NCBI GenBank assembly: GCA_030150795.1
Contig: JASLFF010000013.1
Span: forward strand, 1 to 5,203
From: Terriglobales bacterium
GTDB taxonomy: Bacteria > Acidobacteriota > Terriglobia > Terriglobales > Gp1-AA117
DNA: 5,203 nucleotides
Reading direction: 5' to 3'
The position numbers and the translations under genes are program-made. How positions within the stretch are numbered: the stretch's first letter is position 1; the number at the start of each line of letters is the position of its first letter. This document shows, piece by piece, positions 1 through 5,203 of this stretch. The notes beneath the pieces are model-generated. The model was not told the origin of the DNA. It made no database searches and saw only the letters and a program-made list of their open reading frames with translations.

Positions 1-1591
1 GGCCGAGGAGCTTGTGCCCGGCAACGTGGAATTTATGACCATGGGCGAGATTCTGCGGCAGCAAATCGTGGGCGAGCAAATGGAGGCGGGTAATCACCTG
101 GCCGCAGCGGGCGATTCCATGGGCGCTGCACAGCGCTTCAGGATGGCTCTTTCCATTGATCCACAGAATGCTTATGCCGCGCAGCGCCTGCATGACGTGG
201 ACCCGCCGGATGGCGACGCCGAACACAAGCATGTGCTGCAACTGCTGGCGTCAGTAGACCAGATCAACCTGGAACCCGCACCGGGACGAAAGAATTTTCA
301 TCTTCAGGGCGATACGCGGCAACTCTATACGCAGATTGGCGCCGCTTTTGGCGTCTTGATGGAATTTGACCAGAACCTGACGAGCCGCGTCATACGCTTT
401 GATCTTGATAACGTCGATTTTTACACGGCAGCCGACCTTGCCGGCAAGATGACGAAGTCCTTCTGGTCTCCAATCTCCAATAATGCCGCGATGGTGGCCA
501 GTGACACGGTCGAAACCAGAAAGCAATATGAGCGGCTGGCTCTACGTACTTTTTATGTCGGCAATCTGTCATCGCAGACCGATCTGAACGATCTTGTCAA
601 TGTGATGCGCACGATTTTCGATATGAAGTTCGTCAGCATCCAGCCGGGCCAAAATACCATTACAGTCCGAGCACCCAGGGAACAAGTGGAAGCGGCAGCA
701 AGCATGCTCGATAACCTGATGGACGCCAAGCCCGAGATGTCGCTTGAAGTGACGGAATACGAGATCGATACTGATCGCACAAGGGACATGGGCCTGAACC
801 TGCCTACCAGCTTTCAGGTATTCAACATCCCTTCAGAAATCAGGCGGGTGCTGGGCTCAGACGCGCAGAGCGTGATTGATCAGCTGAACCGCACCGGAAC
901 CATCGATCCCAGCACCATCTCACCTTCAGCGCTGGCTAACCTGGCGGGCTCTCCTCTGTTGGGGCCATTTCTGATTTTCGGCAAAGGCAATGGATTGACG
1001 GGGATCACCGCGCCTCCCATCAGCGCAAAGCTGGCGATGAATTCCTCCATTGCTACGAATCTGGAAGCCATGACGCTGCGCGCGATTGACGGTGAAGCCG
1101 CAACATTTCGCGTGGGCACAAAATTTCCTATCGTAAATAGCACGTTCAGCAATGTAGCGGTAAGCACTCGCGGCCAGGTCCAGGTGGGAAATACTCCTCA
1201 GTTCACTTATGAAGATCTGGGAATCACGTTGAAGGCGACGCCGCACTACCACTCCAATGGCGACATAACCCTGGCGATGGACCTGAAAGTTCAAGGGCTG
1301 GGAACGTTGCAGATCAATAGCATTCCGGATATAACCAGCCGGTCTTATGTCGGGACTATCACGGTACACGATGGTGAACAATCCGTAATCATGGGGTTGA
1401 TGAGCGAGCAGGAGCTGCGGTCGATTCAGGGCTTTCCTGTACTTAGCAGCCTGCCCGGCTTAAAGACTGTGCTTGGCTCTAATTCAAAAGAGCGCATCCA
1501 CAACGAGTTGCTGATCGTTATTACGCCGCACGTGGTGCGCAAGCCCTTCCATGATCGCGGCAGCAGTGTTTTCTGGAACGTGGGTCCATAG
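1..1591 (+). CDS. Secretin-family outer-membrane channel protein with N-terminal TPR (5' end outside window)
   Basis: This is a type II/III secretion or type IV pilus style secretin, a protein that forms a gated multimeric channel in the outer membrane. The reading frame is open to the left edge, with codons A-E-E-L before the GTG at 14. The residues around it read like the end of a preceding TPR helix, so the true start and any signal peptide probably lie upstream. A GAGGAG sits 3 bases before the GTG at 14, so an internal start cannot be fully excluded. Counting from that GTG, a TPR unit covers about residues 22-62 (ending ALSIDPQNAYA). An STN/N0-like domain covers about 95-173, and an N1/NolW-like domain about 178-238. 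The secretin core runs from about 240 to 508, with the family hallmarks RVGTKFPIVNS (366-376), FPVLSSLPGLKTVLGS and the terminal strand LLIVITPHVVR (499-509). Only about 16 residues follow the core, so no long pilotin-binding S domain is visible. No other secretion gene lies in the window, so I cannot say whether it serves secretion or pili. Confidence 0.92.
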   Translation, partial: AEELVPGNVEFMTMGEILRQQIVGEQMEAGNHLAAAGDSMGAAQRFRMALSIDPQNAYAAQRLHDVDPPDGDAEHKHVLQLLASVDQINLEPAPGRKNFHLQGDTRQLYTQIGAAFGVLMEFDQNLTSRVIRFDLDNVDFYTAADLAGKMTKSFWSPISNNAAMVASDTVETRKQYERLALRTFYVGNLSSQTDLNDLVNVMRTIFDMKFVSIQPGQNTITVRAPREQVEAAASMLDNLMDAKPEMSLEVTEYEIDTDRTRDMGLNLPTSFQVFNIPSEIRRVLGSDAQSVIDQLNRTGTIDPSTISPSALANLAGSPLLGPFLIFGKGNGLTGITAPPISAKLAMNSSIATNLEAMTLRAIDGEAATFRVGTKFPIVNSTFSNVAVSTRGQVQVGNTPQFTYEDLGITLKATPHYHSNGDITLAMDLKVQGLGTLQINSIPDITSRSYVGTITVHDGEQSVIMGLMSEQELRSIQGFPVLSSLPGLKTVLGSNSKERIHNELLIVITPHVVRKPFHDRGSSVFWNVGP

Positions 1592-1602
1592 AACGTATTT
1601 AC

Positions 1603-1628
1603 CACTGATTTTCACTGATGACACTGAT
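1603..1628. repeat. Three-copy CACTGAT heptamer array between convergent genes
   Basis: Three exact copies of CACTGAT lie at 1603-1609, 1613-1619 and 1622-1628, so the repeat period is 10 and then 9 bases. They are separated by TTT and GA. The array begins 11 bases after the secretin stop codon, in the 99-base gap between convergent genes. From general knowledge, short arrays of this CACTGAT/CACAGAT type with roughly helical-turn spacing recur between genes in many environmental bacterial genomes. Their function is not known to me. No strong hairpin with a U-tract is visible in this gap, so it is not a standard intrinsic terminator. Confidence 0.7.
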
Positions 1629-1690
1629 AGAACAATTCACACCCGTGAGTTAGAGCGCGTCCACTTACTAATACTGTCTTGATCGGGCGC

Positions 1691-2629
1691 TTACCTCCCT
1701 GCATGATCAATTTCAAATTGCACCAGTTGCTTCAGATTGTCATAAGGGATGTTGGCAATGCCTGGCACCCTGCGGCCATTGACGAAAACGGTGGGTGTCT
1801 CATTTACATCAAGGGTCGCGCCCAAGGCCAGTGACTTTTTGATGCGAGCATCCGTCTCTGGCGAAGCAGCGCAGGTGGAGATTTTTTGTGCGTCATAGCC
1901 GTTCGCTGTGGCCAGTTCTTTCAATTTATCGTCGGCGGTGGCCAATGCAATTCCGCCCTGGTTTTCAAAGATGGCGTCAAGATATTTCCAGAAAGCATCT
2001 TTGTTCATTTGCCCGGCACAATCGGCATATTGTGCTGCCTTCAAGGCCCAGGGGTGCAGGCTGGCAGGCAGGGGAAACTGCTGGAAGATGAATCGCACCT
2101 GGGGGAAATCGGCATAAAGCTTTTCGAGCACGGGCTGGGCCGCTTTGCAATGCGGGCATTCAAGATCACTGAACTCAATAATGTCGATAGGTGGGGTTTG
2201 ACCGCCACGGCTGGGGCCAAACGCGCCTTTCAGATTGGCGCGCGCGGGCGCAAATGGATCTGGGCCAAAGGGAAGCATCTGTCCGGCAATCGCGGTCTGC
2301 GATCCGGGCGCCACATACAGATGCACCGGTTGTTGCTTGTTCATTGAGACCAGCACCTCCGCAAGCCCTGGAATGCTGGATTCGCGGATATCGAGGATCT
2401 GCCAGGTAACGCCCGGGTCATAGCCAAAGCTGCGTTTCATTGAGGCTTCTACTTCCTCTGTGGTGGGCAGCGCGGCTTTCTTTTGCGTGCTTTGAGGCGT
2501 GGCAGCAGCGTCAGTTGAGTGGGTTGCCGGTTTTTTCGGCGAAGCGGTTTGCGCGTTCACCAGGCCGAAAGCGAAAAAAATGAGAGTCAAGAGAGCTTTA
2601 GTCATTGTTTTCATTATGGATTTCATCAT
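1691..2629 (-). CDS. Secreted DsbA-like thiol:disulfide oxidoreductase (thioredoxin fold)
   Basis: This protein of 312 residues probably makes or reshuffles disulfide bonds in exported proteins in the periplasm. A signal peptide is clear: a Lys-containing start, a hydrophobic run ALLTLIFFAFGLV (12-24) and a likely cleavage after N-A at 25-26. A Ser/Thr/Pro/Lys/Ala-rich linker covers about 27-53. A small alpha/beta N-terminal region (about 54-125) is followed by the DsbA/Thioredoxin_4 domain (about 145-310). The active site is C158-P-H-C161, the same dipeptide as in classical DsbA. The conserved cis-proline is in ETPTVFVNGRRVPG (P279). Two further cysteines, C204 and C253, lie in the helical insertion and may form a structural disulfide (inference). 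The gene starts 6 bases after the nadE stop. I chose the first ATG of the ATGATG pair because GGAAG lies 11 bases upstream; residues M2, M6 or M9 are alternative starts with the same signal peptide core. The family is certain. Oxidase versus isomerase activity cannot be decided from sequence. Confidence 0.93.
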   Translation of the reverse strand: MMKSIMKTMTKALLTLIFFAFGLVNAQTASPKKPATHSTDAAATPQSTQKKAALPTTEEVEASMKRSFGYDPGVTWQILDIRESSIPGLAEVLVSMNKQQPVHLYVAPGSQTAIAGQMLPFGPDPFAPARANLKGAFGPSRGGQTPPIDIIEFSDLECPHCKAAQPVLEKLYADFPQVRFIFQQFPLPASLHPWALKAAQYADCAGQMNKDAFWKYLDAIFENQGGIALATADDKLKELATANGYDAQKISTCAASPETDARIKKSLALGATLDVNETPTVFVNGRRVPGIANIPYDNLKQLVQFEIDHAGR

Positions 2630-2635
2630 GAATTT

Positions 2636-4276
2636 TTAGACTTCCGATTTTTGTGCGATTGGAAAACGGCGGCCAAGGCCAAAAGCCTTTGGCGTAATTT
2701 TTAGTCCCGGTGCAGCCTGCTGGCGCTTGTATTCACTGCGCTCGATCATGCGGATAACATCGCGCACCAGTTTAACGTCATATCCGCGGTCAGATGCAAT
2801 CTGTTCCGCAGTGCGGTAATCCTCCACGTAATCTTCCAGAATGTTGTCCAGAACTTCATACGGCGGCAGTGTATCAGAGTCCTTCTGGCCAGGACGCAAT
2901 TCGGCGGAAGGAGGCTTGTCGATAGTGGATTGCGGAATGACCGGCTTCAGCGAGTTCACGTAACGGCTCATTTCGTAAACCATGGTCTTGGGGACATCAG
3001 AAATCACGCCGAGTCCGCCTACCATGTCGCCATAAAGAGTACAGTAGCCGACTCCTACCTCAGACTTATTTCCAGTGGTCAATACCAGCGCGCCAAACTT
3101 ATTGGAGAACGCCATGAGGATGTTGCCGCGAATGCGCGACTGGAGGTTCTCTTCCGCAACATCTTCCGGCTTGCCCGCGAATAAAGGCGCCAGGGCTTTG
3201 CGGTAGCCGTCAAAAACATCACCAATGGCAATCACCTCAAAGCGGATTCCCAGCTTGCACGCCAGCTCACGCGCGTCCTTGATGCTGTGCTCGGAAGAAT
3301 ACTGGCTGGGCATCGCAATGCCGGTCACATTTTCTTTGCCCAGCGCGTCCACGGCAATGGCAGCGGTAAGCGCTGAATCGATTCCCCCGCTCAGGCCGAT
3401 CACGACCTTGCTAAAGCCGCACTTGCGAACGTAATCGCGTGTGCCAAGAGCAAGAGCGGCATAAGCGCTCGGTATGCCCGCCGGAACTTGCTCATGCATG
3501 TCGCCCTGCATGGTTTCAGAATCGAAAATAACCAGGTCTTCTTCAAAAGACCTTGCCTGGGCCACAATGCGTCCATCCGGCGCGATGACCATGCTGGATC
3601 CATCAAAGATCAGGCTGTCATTGCCGCCCACCTGGTTCACAAATAGCACAGGGACTTTGTTGTCGCGCGAAATGGTGGCCAGCATCTGGCGGCGCAGCTC
3701 GCGCTTTCCTAGATGAAAAGGCGAGGCGGAAATGTTGAGCACCATATTGCCGCCGGCATGCAGCAATTCATCGACGGGGTCCACGGGGTACAAGCGGCGG
3801 TGCCAGAAGTGCTTGTCGTTCCACGCGTCTTCACAGATGGTTAGCGCGAATTCCTTACCCCCGAGCGGAAGCAGCTTCTGCGACTCAGCGGGACCGAAAT
3901 AACGCATTTCGTCGAAAACGTCGTAGGTAGGCAGCAGCATTTTTGACTGCACAAACTGCACCGCGCCTTGTCGCAGCACAGCGGCGGAATTCATCACAGA
4001 CTTGCCGGTTTCTACTTTGGCGGGCGAGACAAACCCGCATACGATGGTGATTTGCGGAACAGCTTGCGCGATCTCATTCACCACTTTCTGGTTGCGCTCC
4101 ACGAAAGCGGGCTTTTCCAGGAGGTCACGCGGAGGATAGCCGCAGACAGCCAGTTCAGGAAACAGGACCATCTCCGCGCCCTGCGCAAGGGCCTGGCGCG
4201 AAGACTCTATGATCTTTTTGGAATTACCGGTGAAATCACCAATGGTTGGGTTGATCTGCCCGAGAGCAATCTTCAC
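2636..4276 (-). CDS. nadE: Glutamine-dependent NAD+ synthase
   Basis: This cytoplasmic enzyme amidates nicotinate adenine dinucleotide to NAD+ using ATP and glutamine, the final step of both de novo and salvage NAD+ synthesis. The 546 residues match the usual length of the shorter two-domain bacterial type. The N-terminal nitrilase-type glutaminase domain (about 1-265) has the full Glu-Lys-Cys triad: E41 in FPELAVCGYPPRD, K112 in QSKMLLPTYDVFDE and C148 in TICEDAW. The C-terminal synthetase domain (about 275-540) has the ATP-binding PP-loop SGGIDS at 296-301, EENLQSRIRGN at 375-385, TTGNKSE at 400-406, YGDMVGG at 415-421 and KPPSAELRPGQ at 454-464. All key motifs are intact, so the enzyme should be active and able to use glutamine directly. 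The start is GTG at 4276: an in-frame TAA lies four codons upstream, and MKIALGQINPTIGD is the expected N-terminus of the family. The ribosome site is weak, only a purine run AGAAGA directly before the GTG. The gene is followed after 6 bases by the DsbA-like gene and preceded by a 43-base gap. Confidence 0.98.
   Translation of the reverse strand: MKIALGQINPTIGDFTGNSKKIIESSRQALAQGAEMVLFPELAVCGYPPRDLLEKPAFVERNQKVVNEIAQAVPQITIVCGFVSPAKVETGKSVMNSAAVLRQGAVQFVQSKMLLPTYDVFDEMRYFGPAESQKLLPLGGKEFALTICEDAWNDKHFWHRRLYPVDPVDELLHAGGNMVLNISASPFHLGKRELRRQMLATISRDNKVPVLFVNQVGGNDSLIFDGSSMVIAPDGRIVAQARSFEEDLVIFDSETMQGDMHEQVPAGIPSAYAALALGTRDYVRKCGFSKVVIGLSGGIDSALTAAIAVDALGKENVTGIAMPSQYSSEHSIKDARELACKLGIRFEVIAIGDVFDGYRKALAPLFAGKPEDVAEENLQSRIRGNILMAFSNKFGALVLTTGNKSEVGVGYCTLYGDMVGGLGVISDVPKTMVYEMSRYVNSLKPVIPQSTIDKPPSAELRPGQKDSDTLPPYEVLDNILEDYVEDYRTAEQIASDRGYDVKLVRDVIRMIERSEYKRQQAAPGLKITPKAFGLGRRFPIAQKSEV
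2641..2645 (-). promoter_or_regulatory. Ribosome binding site for the DsbA-like gene, inside the nadE 3' end
   Basis: GGAAG on the - strand is formed by the last sense codons of nadE (tCG GAA Gtc). It lies 11 bases before the first ATG and 14 before the second ATG of the DsbA-like gene. This is the only Shine-Dalgarno-like sequence near the start, and it favours the first ATG. Because it is inside nadE and the nadE stop lies between it and the start, translation of the two genes is probably coupled. Confidence 0.5.
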
Positions 4277-4319
4277 TCTTCTAGTTTAAACCGCGTTTGG
4301 TTTTGCGTCAGCCTTTCTC

Positions 4320-5203
4320 TCACTGCGGAGGCGTCTTCGTTTGGTCCGGGGGCGTCTTCTGCTGGCTTTCCGCCGGCTGCTGATCTGTGCCGGTTGAGCC
4401 GGTTTGCTTTCCGTTGGTGCCCCACTGCGGCTCATCTGGTTCCCCTGATGGCAGCTGCTGTGTACTAGAACCGCTTCCAGCCTGCTGCGTCATGGGATCA
4501 GGCTGCTCGTCGGGCCGTTTCAAGGTTGGCCGATGTGCGGGCTGCTCCTGCTGCGGCGCACCGCTCACGTCTTGCGGATTGTCGCTCGACTTAAGGGCAG
4601 CCAGCGTAGGCACGCCATCTTTTACGTCAACTTCCTTTTCGGTCTTGACCGTTATCTGGCCACCGATCTTTGCTATTTTCACCTGAACTACTTCATCGCC
4701 CGCGAAGCGTACAAACACCACGTCCTTTGGAGGAGCGCCGTAGATCCATTCCTCATATTCTTTGCCCTTGTCGTCTTTTTCACGGACCTTTTGCTCCGGC
4801 CGATCCTTCGCCATGACCACCATGTCATGATTCATGCCCACAAGCACTTCATGCCGCTTTACGGCTTCCCGGATCTTGGGCGGAAGAGTATCGACAAAAA
4901 CTTCTGCAGCGGTCTTGACGGAAAAATCCAGCACCGGAGTAAGCATCTGCTTCAGCTCCGCGCCCGTCATTTCCGGGACGTGCTTCTTGAATTCCAGTGT
5001 CACGGCTGCGCCGGTGGGTTGGGCCTGATTGGGATCTACACCGCCGGTACTGCCACCCATGCCGGAAATCTCAATATGCTGGTACCACTTGGTTTTCTTT
5101 TTTGGGCCGCCATTGATTTCAAAGTAAATCGACTTTTCTTTGAAAACGATGTTGGTAATCTGCACGCGATCGCCGATCTTGGCGGCTGCGCCGTAGGTCT
5201 GCG
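4320..5203 (-). CDS. Hypothetical protein with BamE/SmpA-like motif and Pro/Gln-rich tail (5' end outside window)
   Basis: I do not recognise a named family for the whole protein. The frame stays open to the right edge, reading QTYGAAAKIGDRVQITN across the GTG at 5165. That GTG is therefore probably internal, and the true start, perhaps with a signal peptide, lies beyond 5203. Counting from the GTG, the first part (1-35) looks beta-rich, with G-D-R-V just upstream of it. A helical part follows at about 66-105. The stretch from 106 to 168 contains LVGMNHDMVVMAKDRPEQKV, then EYEEWIYG (136-143), then VVFVRFAGDEVVQVKI. This order resembles the BamE/SmpA/OmlA and DUF2845 pattern of G-M-x-x-x-x-V, G/D-R-P, E-x-W-x-Y and F-x-x-x-x-V, which suggests a small envelope protein; that is an inference. 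The tail (about 193-281) is low-complexity, rich in Pro, Gln, Ser, Thr, Gly and Asp, and ends in two KTPP units seven residues apart. It ends 43 bases before nadE on the same strand. No catalytic motif is visible. Confidence 0.85.
   Translation of the reverse strand, partial: QTYGAAAKIGDRVQITNIVFKEKSIYFEINGGPKKKTKWYQHIEISGMGGSTGGVDPNQAQPTGAAVTLEFKKHVPEMTGAELKQMLTPVLDFSVKTAAEVFVDTLPPKIREAVKRHEVLVGMNHDMVVMAKDRPEQKVREKDDKGKEYEEWIYGAPPKDVVFVRFAGDEVVQVKIAKIGGQITVKTEKEVDVKDGVPTLAALKSSDNPQDVSGAPQQEQPAHRPTLKRPDEQPDPMTQQAGSGSSTQQLPSGEPDEPQWGTNGKQTGSTGTDQQPAESQQKTPPDQTKTPPQ

Noticed and set aside
926..1381. A 151-codon - strand open frame opposite the secretin core.
   Set aside because: It is antisense to conserved secretin motifs and has no recognisable protein features.
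1592..1690. Intrinsic terminator between the convergent genes.
   Set aside because: Only short 4-base stems (for example TCAC-ACCC-GTGA near 1636) and no adjoining T-run were found, so a terminator cannot be supported.
1708..1720. Palindrome CAATTTCAAATTG near the end of the DsbA-like gene.
   Set aside because: It lies within coding sequence, is AT-rich and very short, and is likely chance.
1886..2347. A 153-codon + strand open frame opposite the DsbA-like gene.
   Set aside because: It is a shadow of a gene with intact family motifs. It has no domain or convincing ribosome site.
4277..4319. Possible NAD+-sensing riboswitch or separate promoter before nadE.
   Set aside because: The 43-base gap is too short for the known NAD+ riboswitch class and shows no matching fold. 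The best promoter-like boxes (CTGACG and TTTAAA, 15 bases apart) match weakly with poor spacing.
3968..4468. A 166-codon + strand open frame spanning the nadE start and the end of the hypothetical gene.
   Set aside because: It is antisense to two well-supported genes, crosses their gap, has no recognisable domain, and its composition reflects the opposite coding strand.

Overview
The window looks like part of a chromosome with moderate to moderately high GC, most consistent with a soil-type member of the Acidobacteriota. I infer this from protein style: a TPR-plus-secretin fusion, a long-linker periplasmic DsbA-like protein, and a hypothetical protein with a BamE-like motif. No ribosomal RNA or other firm taxonomic marker is present. 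I see no mobile element, CRISPR array, tRNA or phage gene.

Layout: four protein-coding genes fill nearly all of the window. On the + strand, positions 1-1591 hold the 3' part of a secretin-family outer-membrane channel gene whose 5' end lies before the window. A 99-base convergent gap (1592-1690) follows and carries a short array of three CACTGAT heptamers. The rest is on the - strand and reads right to left: the 5'-truncated end of a hypothetical gene (5203-4320), glutamine-dependent NAD+ synthase nadE (4276-2636) and a secreted DsbA-like thiol oxidoreductase (2629-1691). The last two genes are only 6 bases apart and are probably cotranscribed and translationally coupled. The hypothetical gene ends 43 bases before nadE and may belong to the same transcript.

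How the genes relate: nadE performs the last step of NAD+ biosynthesis in the cytoplasm. The DsbA-like protein and the secretin act in the periplasm and outer membrane, and nothing in the sequence ties them to NAD+ metabolism. The secretin is convergent to the other three and belongs to a different transcription unit. The overall picture is ordinary housekeeping plus cell-envelope genes. I found no convincing sign of a new defence or mobile system. The least explained items are the truncated hypothetical gene and the intergenic heptamer array.
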